From Acidobacteriaceae bacterium (lineage in GTDB: Bacteria; Acidobacteriota; Vicinamibacteria; Vicinamibacterales; CAVVIG01): 5,527 nucleotides of DNA. The notes beneath the pieces were generated by a model. The model saw only the letters and a program-made list of their open reading frames with translations. It did no database searches and was not told the origin of the DNA. The translations under genes were made by a program, and so were the position numbers. Within the stretch, counting starts at the first letter, position 1; every line of letters begins with the position of its first letter. This document shows, one piece after another, positions 1 to 5,504 of this stretch. The DNA is taken from contig JAISPN010000261.1 in the NCBI GenBank assembly GCA_031274845.1, positions 1 through 5,527 on the forward strand. The letters run 5' to 3'.

Positions 1-1
1 C

Positions 2-883
2 GAACTTACCGATGAAAAAACCGAGGCGATGAGCATGCTCACAGAGAGCACACGGATAAAAGACTCGCTCGACGACAAACTCTCGGCGCTCCAATCACAG
101 AAATATGAGCTTGAGATAAGGAAAGCGAAAAATGAGACCCAGCTCGACAATTTTAAGGACAAGCTCTGGGAAGAATTTGAGGTCTCCTACATACAGGCTA
201 TAGAATTCAGAAAAAAAGACTTCGCGATGCCGGCAGCGGTAAGGGAAAGCAGGGACATAAAAGGCAAGATAAAGGAACTCGGTGAAGTCAACGTCGGGGC
301 GATAAAAGAATACGAGACTGTCAGCGAAAGATACGCTTTTCTGACCAGCCAACGCGCAGACATTTTAAAGGCGATGAGCGGACTCAACCAGATCATTGAC
401 GACATGGATAGGACGATAAAAGAAAAATTTAAAGAGAGCTTCGACAAAATCGTCGGAAACTTCACAGACATTTTCAAATCGCTTTTCGGGGGCGGGTACG
501 CCGAATTAAGGCTTGAGGATGAGGCGCTTCCACTTGAATCAGGGATAGAGATAATCGCGCAGCCCCCCGGAAAAAAACTGCAGAACATAAACCTCATGTC
601 CGGCGGGGAGAAGACGATGACGGCGATAGCGCTGATGTTCGCCGTTTTAAAGACAAAGCCGACGCCGTTTTGCATTCTCGATGAGGTCGAAGCGGCGCTC
701 GACGACGCCAACATAGACAGGTTTGCCACATATCTTAAAAGCTTCGCAGGGATTCAATTCGCGCTTGTGACGCATCAGAAAGCGACGATGGAATACGCTG
801 ATATACTCTACGGAGTCACTATGCCGGAACAGGGGATATCGAAAGTGATCTCACTCAAGCTCGGCGATGAGTTTGAATTATAA
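2..883 (+). CDS. smc: Chromosome segregation protein SMC, C-terminal part (5' end outside window)
   Basis: SMC is the ATPase of the bacterial condensin (with ScpA and ScpB) that loops and segregates the chromosome. The frame is open from base 2, so only the C-terminal part is seen, about 293 residues. Numbering from the Met codon at 29, residues 1-60 and about 95-140 are charged, heptad-like coiled coil, with the family motif LGEVNVGAIKEYE at 84-96 where the coil returns to the head. The C-terminal ATPase lobe follows: ABC signature LMSGGEK (189-195), Walker B FCILDEVEAAL (214-224), D-loop LDDAN (224-228) and switch histidine in VTHQKATME (H249). The ending LYGVTMPEQGISKVISLKL is typical of SMC C-termini. 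The Met at 29 is internal, not a start. THQK replaces the commoner THRK. Codon use (AAA, ATA, TTA) differs clearly from every gene to the right of 1046. The downstream ftsY-like start fits the known smc-ftsY order. Confidence 0.95.
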   Translation, partial: ELTDEKTEAMSMLTESTRIKDSLDDKLSALQSQKYELEIRKAKNETQLDNFKDKLWEEFEVSYIQAIEFRKKDFAMPAAVRESRDIKGKIKELGEVNVGAIKEYETVSERYAFLTSQRADILKAMSGLNQIIDDMDRTIKEKFKESFDKIVGNFTDIFKSLFGGGYAELRLEDEALPLESGIEIIAQPPGKKLQNINLMSGGEKTMTAIALMFAVLKTKPTPFCILDEVEAALDDANIDRFATYLKSFAGIQFALVTHQKATMEYADILYGVTMPEQGISKVISLKLGDEFEL

Positions 884-890
884 AAGGAGT
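884..890 (+). promoter_or_regulatory. Ribosome binding site of the ftsY-like gene
   Basis: A strong Shine-Dalgarno stretch containing AGGAG (885-889) begins right after the smc stop codon and lies about 8 bases before the ATG at 898. It supports 898 as a true translation start and indicates cotranscription with smc, since only 14 bases separate the two genes. Confidence 0.8.
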
Positions 891-895
891 GGGCT

Positions 896-2341
896 TTATG
901 GCTTTTGGTGAAAAAAAATCATTCTTCGGCAGGATGTCCGAAAGGCTGACCGACGCAATTTTTTCGCGGCATTCCATAGACGAAGGGCGTCGCTCTGCTT
1001 ATTTCGGACAATTGATTTAGTCTTATAGTATTTTTTATCTAAACCAAGTTGAGACGTGATGTTTTCGAACAGGCCATTCCCGCGATTGCGGAGAAGAAGC
1101 GGTGGCTGACTCATACGCGCGCGCGCATCTCGCCCCTGAGACTCGTCGGTTCCGCCGTTCACCGCGAGGATGTCTAAAAAACCGTCGAGATCGGCATCCA
1201 AGAAGAATGTAGCCCACGTAACCGAGAGCAGGCTTGCGCGTGCGATCTCCGACCGTGGCGCGACGTCTCGAAAGACCGCGCCATCTTCGTTGTGATACAG
1301 CCCGAGCATCTCGTTGACGAAGTTGCCGACGACGATATGCGGTCGTCCCGAGCGATCGTAGTCGGCCGCATCGACGCCCATATTGGCGCGCGATGCGCCG
1401 TTTTCGCTCACGGCCACACCGGCTGGGACCGCTTCGTCAACGAAATGTCCGTGGCCGTCATTGCGATACAGCTTGGCGGGCACGCGATCACTGCCGACAA
1501 ACAGATCGGGCCAGCCATCGCCGTTGTAATCCAGCACGGCGACCCCCATCGCCTTGTCGCTTTGGCCGCTCAAGCCAGCGGACGCCGTGACATCTTTGAA
1601 TGTTCCATTGCCAAGGTTGCGATAGAGCGTGGGTGCCGTCGCCTTGTACGCGTCCGGTCCACAGTAGCCGCGGACACCGTCCTGCGTGCATCGCACTTGT
1701 GCTTCGATCGCCGGCGACCATTGCACGTAATTACCGACGAAGAGATCCAGGAGGCCATCGCGGTCGTAGTCGAGCCACGCCGCGCTGACGGCAAAACCTG
1801 TGGGCGCGATGCCTGCGCGGGCGGTGACATCGACAAATCGTCCATTGCCGGTGTTCCGGAGCAGCCGCCCGCCATCGACAGTGGTGACAAACACATCGTC
1901 TCGGCCGTCGTTGTCGTAGTCACCGACGGTGGCGCCGAGGGCGTACGCCGCCAGCGTGTCGAAGCCGCTGCCGGCGGTGATGTCCGAAAACGTCCCGTCG
2001 TGGTTGTTCCTGTAGAGGGCGTGGTGTGCGTGCGCCGAGGCCGGCGTCCAAGGCTTGCCGTTGACGAACAATAAATCCGGCCAGTGATCGCCGTCGACGT
2101 CCAGCACGACGACGCCACCGCCGAACAGTTCCGGATACCAGTGCGCGCCTTCCGCGCCATTCTCGTGGACAAACGCGATGCCCGCCTTTTGGGTCACGTC
2201 CGTGAATGTCAGTGGCGATGTGGCCGCGCGGACCGGTGCGATGACATCCGCAAGGCCGAGCGCAAGCGCGAGGCTGACTCCGATCAGCGCGTGGGTAGGG
2301 CGGCGAAATGTACGGCAGGCCTCAGAACGTCGCAGTCTCAT
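896..2341 (-). CDS. CRTAC1-type FG-GAP/VCBS repeat exported protein, 3' end replaced
   Basis: Predicted secreted or periplasmic beta-propeller protein; bacterial CRTAC1/ASPIC-UnbV proteins bind calcium in their repeats, and most lack a known function. Residues 1-40 form a long basic and hydrophobic signal sequence (about 17-39, ending PVRAA). Six repeat loops with the D-x-D-x-D-G-x-x-D pattern start near residues 81, 141, 191, 271, 327 and 382 (for example DYDNDGRDDV and DYNGDGWPDL), alternating with LYRN-GTF-DVT motifs. C218 and C227 flank a segment typical of this family. Loop five (DYDRSGRPH) has lost two acidic positions. Family resemblance ends at about residue 434 (base 1040); the remaining 47 residues are read through junction and antisense ftsY DNA, so later repeats and the ASPIC/UnbV domain are missing. 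A GTG at 2353, with a weak AGG upstream, is an alternative start. The gene lies 32 bases after the cytochrome stop, so the two are probably one operon. Confidence 0.85.
   Translation of the reverse strand: MRLRRSEACRTFRRPTHALIGVSLALALGLADVIAPVRAATSPLTFTDVTQKAGIAFVHENGAEGAHWYPELFGGGVVVLDVDGDHWPDLLFVNGKPWTPASAHAHHALYRNNHDGTFSDITAGSGFDTLAAYALGATVGDYDNDGRDDVFVTTVDGGRLLRNTGNGRFVDVTARAGIAPTGFAVSAAWLDYDRDGLLDLFVGNYVQWSPAIEAQVRCTQDGVRGYCGPDAYKATAPTLYRNLGNGTFKDVTASAGLSGQSDKAMGVAVLDYNGDGWPDLFVGSDRVPAKLYRNDGHGHFVDEAVPAGVAVSENGASRANMGVDAADYDRSGRPHIVVGNFVNEMLGLYHNEDGAVFRDVAPRSEIARASLLSVTWATFFLDADLDGFLDILAVNGGTDESQGRDARARMSQPPLLLRNRGNGLFENITSQLGLDKKYYKTKSIVRNKQSDALRLWNAAKKLRRSAFRTSCRRMIFFHQKP
898..1020 (+). 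pseudogene. ftsY: FtsY-like 5' fragment, cut off by the junction
   Basis: FtsY is the signal recognition particle receptor GTPase that docks ribosome-SRP complexes at the membrane. The frame encodes 40 residues and then a TAG stop. Residues 1-29 (FGEKKSFFGRMSERLTDAIF, then ending SIDE) resemble the short amphipathic N-terminus of FtsY up to the IDE that precedes the N-domain helices. Residues 30-40 (GRRSAYFGQLI) do not continue the expected ELLEELEE-type helix. The N-domain remainder and the whole GTPase G-domain are absent. The perfect Shine-Dalgarno sequence and the position directly after smc are the main support for the identity, as the matching stretch is short. I infer that the gene is intact in its source genome and that resemblance ends at about base 984 because of a join or insertion. 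It could instead be an unrelated short ORF. Confidence 0.6.
985..1045. other. Junction block between two DNA backgrounds
   Basis: Left of 985 the sequence reads as smc-ftsY DNA of moderate GC; right of about 1046 it reads as GC-rich coding DNA on the minus strand. The roughly 60 bases between match neither frame. The first part (985-1010) is mixed in composition and the second (1011-1043) is very AT-rich, with a run of six T. The ftsY-like frame loses family resemblance at 984, and the minus-strand CRTAC1-like frame loses it at about 1040, so both genes are interrupted at the same place. No transposase or integrase is present. A chimeric assembly join, a remnant insertion-element end or a deletion scar are all possible; I favour an assembly or end-to-end join. 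Confidence 0.65.
1014..1045. repeat. Imperfect 7-base inverted repeat in the junction block
   Basis: GATTTAG at 1014-1020 and CTAAACC at 1039-1045 are inverted copies with one mismatch (6 of 7), separated by 18 AT-rich bases. Such an arrangement could be the arms of a recombination site or an element end, but a repeat this short in AT-rich DNA can arise by chance. It coincides exactly with the junction, which is why it is recorded. Confidence 0.35.
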
Positions 2342-2373
2342 GAGAAGGTTCACGGCATCATACCTGCCGGGGG

Positions 2374-3339
2374 TTATTTGCCAGCGGCGGTGCGCGGCGG
2401 ATAGTAGACGCTGTCGGGGGGGAGTGGATCGACGAGGTAGTCGCGATCTTTGAAGGGGTAGGCGGGGCGTGGTTTCGAGTCGATGAAGGCGGCCAGTTGC
2501 TGCGCGTCTTCGTCCGTCAGGCTGCCGGGGTCGAGATACGGCATCGACCAGCGGATGATGCCGGCGAGCGTGTAGATGCGTCCGGCGCGAGCGCCATCGT
2601 TCCACGAATCGTTCCCCCAGAGCGGACCCGGCCGTTTGTCGCCGACGGTGACGCCTTGTCCGTCGGCGCCGTGACAGTTCGTGCAGCGCTCGGTGTAGAT
2701 CGCCTCGCCCTTGGCGCGATCGAGCGACGCGAGGGGGATCAGCTTGTCGTTGGGGATCGCATTCTGTCCGCGCCAGGCGAGCGTCGCGCCCATGCCGGTT
2801 CCGCGTGAGATCCACGCCAGATACGCCGAGACGGCGAGCACTTCTTTTGATGTTGGCGTCGGCAACACGCTTTGATCGGTGCTGCCATCGGTCAGGCGTC
2901 CCGTGGCGTTCTGGCTGCGCAGGAAGCAGTCGACGATCCGGTCGTTGAGGCTGATGAGGCGTCCGGCGCGGCGGTTGTACTCAGGGAACTGACCGGCAAT
3001 GCCGACGAGCGGGAGCGCGCGTTCTCGCTGGCCTCCGTTCAAATGGCAGTTGTTGCACGAGATCTTGCCGGGAACGAAGGCGGGCGCGGAGCGTGGCGTG
3101 TCGGTAAAGATCTCGAAACCGAGCCGGACGTTGCTCGACAGCTTCGACGTATCGAGCGTGTCGTCGGTGAGCGGATTCTTCGGGAAATCCCACGCCGTGA
3201 CCATCGTCATTTTGGCGGGGATGAGCGGGCCGCTCAGCTTGTAGCGAAAGGCGTTTTTGGCGGGCTCCCGGCCTTGGCACGCAAGTGTCGCGACTGTGAG
3301 CAGGAGAGCGGCGAGGACCGAAATGTGTTGGAAGCGCAT
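2374..3339 (-). CDS. Exported diheme cytochrome c, SoxA/TsdA-like
   Basis: Predicted periplasmic electron-transfer protein of 321 residues with two covalent haems. The N-terminus (MRFQHISVLAALLLTVATLA) is a hydrophobic export signal followed by C21, so it may be a lipoprotein although TLAC is a poor lipobox. Haem site one is CNNCH (95-99), followed by an arginine- and serine-rich segment and IVDCFLRSQN with C138. Haem site two is CTNCHGADGQG (219-229), followed by PLWGNDSWNDGA (239-250) and M266 in RWSMPYLDP, the likely distal ligand. The domain order and the PLWG-DSWN motif match thiosulfate dehydrogenase TsdA and related SoxA-type cytochromes. C138 sits where TsdA has a cysteine haem ligand, as far as I recall. 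A tetrathionate-forming thiosulfate dehydrogenase or its electron-transfer relative is therefore plausible, but the substrate is not proven. The start at 3339 lacks a clear Shine-Dalgarno sequence. The gene is first in a minus-strand operon with the CRTAC1-like gene. Confidence 0.88.
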   Translation of the reverse strand: MRFQHISVLAALLLTVATLACQGREPAKNAFRYKLSGPLIPAKMTMVTAWDFPKNPLTDDTLDTSKLSSNVRLGFEIFTDTPRSAPAFVPGKISCNNCHLNGGQRERALPLVGIAGQFPEYNRRAGRLISLNDRIVDCFLRSQNATGRLTDGSTDQSVLPTPTSKEVLAVSAYLAWISRGTGMGATLAWRGQNAIPNDKLIPLASLDRAKGEAIYTERCTNCHGADGQGVTVGDKRPGPLWGNDSWNDGARAGRIYTLAGIIRWSMPYLDPGSLTDEDAQQLAAFIDSKPRPAYPFKDRDYLVDPLPPDSVYYPPRTAAGK

Positions 3340-3412
3340 AGACGGGACCGTGCCGGTCGCGATAGTGTATCGGGACTCAGCGTACTACACGATCACCGAC
3401 GAGGAGAGCGCC
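3340..3412. promoter_or_regulatory. Divergent intergenic region, presumed back-to-back promoters
   Basis: These 73 bases separate the start codons of the cytochrome operon (-) and the DsrE-like operon (+), so both promoters should lie here or overlap the genes. A small inverted motif, GATA-3-TATC at 3361-3371, contains TACACT on the minus strand, which could serve as a -10 box for the cytochrome gene. No convincing -35 partner was found by eye. GAGGAGAG at 3401-3408 is the ribosome binding site of the plus-strand gene. Shared regulation of the two operons is an inference from the arrangement. Confidence 0.4.
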
Positions 3413-4132
3413 ATGAGCCAGGTATTACCGCGACGTTCGTTTCTCTCGCGTCTGGGCGCGGGAGCCGCTGCCTTTGGGGCGGCATTCACGGTCCGTGATG
3501 CGGCCGCGCAGTCAGGCACGGCGGCTGGCGCGACCGGCGATGTATTGGCGCGGCGTCCGGATGTGCCACGCCACGCGCAGGACGACTGGATGGATCACAC
3601 CGCCGGGAAGCATCGTCTCTTCTTCGATGCGACGACGCCGGAAGGGTTCGGTCACGCGATTTTCTGGGCCAACAACTTCCTGAACGCCAGCCGGGATTCG
3701 TATGGGCTGACGGATGCGGATGCGGCGGTAGTCATCGGTATCCGCCATGGGGCGGCGGCGTTTGCGCTGACCGACGCGATCTGGGCGAAGTACGGGGAGC
3801 CGCTCTCCACGCGCTCGGACGGATTTCTCGACCCGAAGTCGAAGATCGCGCCGGTCCGCAATGTCTACCTCGCCACCGATTACGGCGCGGCGCTGACCAA
3901 TACCGGTACCACGCTTACGGCTGTCGTCGGCCGCGGCGTGCATCTGGCGGTGTGCGGGCTCGCGACGCGAGCGAATGCTGGCGCGATTGCCCGGAGCACC
4001 GGCGCCAAGATCGACGATGTGCTGAAAGAGCTGACGGAGAACATGGTGACCAACTCCGTGATCGTCCCGGCCGGGATCGTCGCGGTGAATCGCGCGCAAG
4101 AGCGCGGCTACACGTTTACCTACGCGAACTGA
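3413..4132 (+). CDS. Tat-exported DsrE-like family protein
   Basis: A 239-residue protein of the DsrE/DsrF-like fold, whose members include sulfur-relay and persulfide-carrying proteins; this exported branch has no assigned reaction that I know of. The N-terminus carries a twin-arginine motif (PRRSFLSRLGAG, residues 6-17), a hydrophobic stretch and a cleavage-like AAAQ (30-33), so it should be exported folded. The core runs from about 66 to the end: HRLFFDATTPEG, AAVVIGIRHGAAAFAL (104-119), GVHLAVCGLATRAN (175-188) and SVIVPAGIVAVNRAQERGY (215-233). C181, the only cysteine, sits in the strand-end position where many DsrE-fold proteins keep their reactive cysteine. I chose ATG 3413 because the Tat motif follows it directly and GAGGAGAG lies 4 bases upstream; an open frame reaches further left but overlaps the divergent region. 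It is followed by the PTP-like gene after 31 bases, probably in one operon. Confidence 0.78.
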   Translation: MSQVLPRRSFLSRLGAGAAAFGAAFTVRDAAAQSGTAAGATGDVLARRPDVPRHAQDDWMDHTAGKHRLFFDATTPEGFGHAIFWANNFLNASRDSYGLTDADAAVVIGIRHGAAAFALTDAIWAKYGEPLSTRSDGFLDPKSKIAPVRNVYLATDYGAALTNTGTTLTAVVGRGVHLAVCGLATRANAGAIARSTGAKIDDVLKELTENMVTNSVIVPAGIVAVNRAQERGYTFTYAN

Positions 4133-4163
4133 CCGCCGGGTGACCGGGGCAAGGAGAAGGGGA

Positions 4164-4700
4164 ATGCGGACGCTGAGGATTGGGATGGCCGCCGTAATGC
4201 TGGCCGTGGTGGTACAGATCGCAGGAGCACAGCAGGTGACAAAAGAAAATGTCGCGGGCGTGACGAATTTCAACAAGCTCGAATCGACGATTGCGTGCGC
4301 CGGCGCGACGACGCCCGCGGCGATTGCCGACATCAAGAAGCTTGGCTACAACGCGGTCATCAATCTGCGGTTGCCGAGCGAGCAGGGCGCCGACGTGGAC
4401 GGAGAGATCGCGGCGGCAAAGCAGGCAAACATCACGTTCGTGAACCTGCCCTTCAATGCCTCGCAACCCGATCCGGCGGTGGTCGACAAGTTCATCGCCG
4501 CGGTGACCGCGCCAGCGAATCAGCCGGTCTTCGTCCACTGCGCGAGCGCGAACCGGGCCGCCGCGCTCTGGATGGTCAAGCGGCTGGTGGTGGACGGATG
4601 GGATGCCGATCGCGCGGGCACTGAAGCGACGGCGCTCGGCCTGACGAGTCCGGCGCTCAAGCAGTTCGCCATGGACTACGCCGCCTCGCACAAAAAATAA
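4164..4700 (+). CDS. Exported PTP-like / beta-lactamase hydrolase-like (BLH) domain phosphatase
   Basis: A 178-residue protein with a Sec signal peptide (MRTLRIGMAAVMLAVVVQIA, cleavage probable after AGA at 22) and a compact protein-tyrosine-phosphatase-like domain. Key parts are ACAGATTPAAIADIKKLGY (44-62), VINLRLPSEQG (65-75), FVNLPFN (92-98) and the active-site loop VHCASANRAAALW (124-136), with C126 and R131. The loop is C-x4-R, not the C-x5-R of classical tyrosine phosphatases, and resembles the loop of BLH-type domains, which occur alone or fused to beta-lactamase-fold sulfur dioxygenases. The substrate is unknown; phosphate ester hydrolysis or a thiol/persulfide reaction through C126 are both possible. 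ATG 4164 was chosen because AAGGAGAAGG (4151-4160) precedes it and the signal peptide starts there. Its location after the DsrE-like gene suggests a joint periplasmic role. Confidence 0.82.
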   Translation: MRTLRIGMAAVMLAVVVQIAGAQQVTKENVAGVTNFNKLESTIACAGATTPAAIADIKKLGYNAVINLRLPSEQGADVDGEIAAAKQANITFVNLPFNASQPDPAVVDKFIAAVTAPANQPVFVHCASANRAAALWMVKRLVVDGWDADRAGTEATALGLTSPALKQFAMDYAASHKK

Positions 4701-4704
4701 CGCG

Positions 4705-4757
4705 GCCGAGAAAGAAGCGGAGCGCGCCTGCGGCGGCGGGGAACGTTATTTCTCGGC
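4705..4757. terminator. Possible bidirectional terminator or chance inverted repeat between convergent genes
   Basis: GCCGAGAAA (4705-4713) and TTTCTCGGC (4749-4757) are perfect 9-base inverted copies with 35 GC-rich bases between them. The pair spans the gap between the convergent PTP-like and FtsB-like genes, and its right arm lies in the last codons of ftsB. The long loop and the lack of a U-run make a classical intrinsic terminator doubtful. Confidence 0.3.
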
Positions 4758-5108
4758 GGAACGGCCGGGGCTGGCGAGGTCCTTGATGATGAAGACCTTT
4801 TCGCCGGGACGGATGAGGCCGAGGCTGCGCCGCGCCTGTTCTTCGATGGCTTCGGGGTCGTCCCGCAGCCGGCGCGCTTGCTCGCTGAGCGCCGTGTTCT
4901 CGGCGCGCTGACGTTCCAGCTCGAGTGCGAGCGTCGCCGCCTGCTTCCGCGTGCGCATCAGCGCGAGCACCCCACGATCGCCGATGATCCCATCGATGGC
5001 GAACACCACGGCAAAGAAGAGGGCCAGCAGTTGACCGATCCGCTTCGCACTAAACGATCGCTTGATGGGTAAGGCTCGCCGGGTGGCAAGCGGTGCATTC
5101 TTCTTCAC
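4746..5108 (-). CDS. ftsB: Septum formation initiator family protein, FtsB/DivIC-like
   Basis: A small bitopic division protein that, with FtsL and FtsQ, links early divisome assembly to septal peptidoglycan synthesis. The 120 residues have a basic cytoplasmic N-terminus (1-23), one membrane segment (about 26-43, QLLALFFAVVFAIDGIIG), a coiled coil (about 52-83, with LELERQRAENTALSEQARRL) and the family C-terminal motif DPEAIEEQARRSLGLIRPGE (84-103) followed by VFII. Length and order match the family. I chose the GTG at 5108 because it places a KK-rich start just before the membrane segment; the open frame continues to 5408 but that part is antisense to cutA and has no family resemblance. There is no strong ribosome binding site. 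Separation of FtsB from DivIC is not possible from this sequence alone. Confidence 0.85.
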   Translation of the reverse strand: MKKNAPLATRRALPIKRSFSAKRIGQLLALFFAVVFAIDGIIGDRGVLALMRTRKQAATLALELERQRAENTALSEQARRLRDDPEAIEEQARRSLGLIRPGEKVFIIKDLASPGRSAEK

Positions 5109-5177
5109 GCGCCTACAGACAGTACAACAACTGACCGCGACGTACAACCTGAAATTCGCGACGGCTGGGTGCCGACC
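5109..5177. promoter_or_regulatory. Divergent ftsB-cutA promoter region with a 7-base direct repeat
   Basis: The 69 bases between the two start codons hold GTACAAC twice, at 5122-5128 and 5142-5148, a 20-base period or about two helical turns. On the minus strand the same copies give TTGTAC and TGTACT separated by 15 bases, which could be a weak -35/-10 pair for ftsB with a very short leader. An operator for a dimeric regulator is the alternative reading. Either is tentative. Confidence 0.3.
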
Positions 5178-5504
5178 ATGAAAAACATTGCTCTCGTGCT
5201 GACGACCATGCCTGCCGACGGGCGCGCGGAAGCGCTTGCGAGGATGCTTGTCGAAGAGCGTCTGGCGGCGTGCGTGACGCTCGTCGCCCCGATCCGCTCC
5301 GTCTACCGGTGGAAGGACGCCATCACCAGCGAGGAAGAGCAGCAGCTCCTCATCAAGACAACTGCCCATCGCGTGGCCGCACTGCGCGAGCGTCTCTTGG
5401 CGCTCCATCCGTACGAGCTGCCGGAGTTCGTGGTGCTCGACGCGGAGGCGAGCGACGGCTACGTCAATTGGGTCGGCGCTGCGACGATTGAGCGCGGTGT
5501 TTGA
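5178..5504 (+). CDS. cutA: Divalent-cation tolerance protein CutA
   Basis: CutA1 is a small trimeric ferredoxin-like-fold protein linked to copper and divalent metal tolerance; its exact biochemical role is unsettled. The 108 residues contain the family motifs in order: VLTTMPADGRAEALARMLVE (7-26), RLAACVTLV (28-36), SVYRWKDAI (41-49), EEQQLLIKT (53-61), LHPYELPEFV (76-85) and Y95 with W98 near the C-terminus. Length agrees with the family, so the gene is complete. ATG 5178 gives the usual short strand-one start; the GTG at 5169 in the same frame would add three residues and cannot be excluded, since neither has a strong ribosome binding site. There is no export signal, so the protein should be cytoplasmic. 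It is divergent from ftsB. Confidence 0.93.
   Translation: MKNIALVLTTMPADGRAEALARMLVEERLAACVTLVAPIRSVYRWKDAITSEEEQQLLIKTTAHRVAALRERLLALHPYELPEFVVLDAEASDGYVNWVGAATIERGV

Noticed and set aside
187..729. Minus-strand frame of 180 residues across smc
   Set aside because: It is antisense to the SMC head motifs; its Ser/Phe-rich composition is the expected mirror of Lys/Glu-rich coding.
985..1045. XerCD dif site, tRNA-type attachment site or CRISPR repeat
   Set aside because: The block has no match I can recall to dif arms, no tRNA 3' end and no repeated units.
1292..2074. Long plus-strand open frame of 260 residues across the CRTAC1-like gene
   Set aside because: It is antisense to clear FG-GAP repeats and only mirrors their Asp-rich codons in GC-rich DNA; it shows no domain, no signal and no ribosome binding site.
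2342..2815. N-terminal extension of the CRTAC1-like frame upstream of 2341
   Set aside because: It overlaps the cytochrome gene on the same strand in another frame, is Arg-rich shadow sequence, and a signal peptide begins at the later start.
2872..3498. Plus-strand frame of 208 residues antisense to the cytochrome gene
   Set aside because: It is opposite two clear CxxCH haem motifs and an export signal, and is Arg/Glu-rich as expected for a GC-rich shadow frame.
3512..4691. Minus-strand frames of 274 and 191 residues across the DsrE-like and PTP-like genes
   Set aside because: They lie opposite genes with strong ribosome binding sites, export signals and family motifs, and are Arg-rich shadows.
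5109..5408. 100-residue N-terminal extension of the FtsB-like frame
   Set aside because: It is antisense to cutA and the divergent promoter, without family resemblance; FtsB-like proteins have about the length given by the GTG at 5108.
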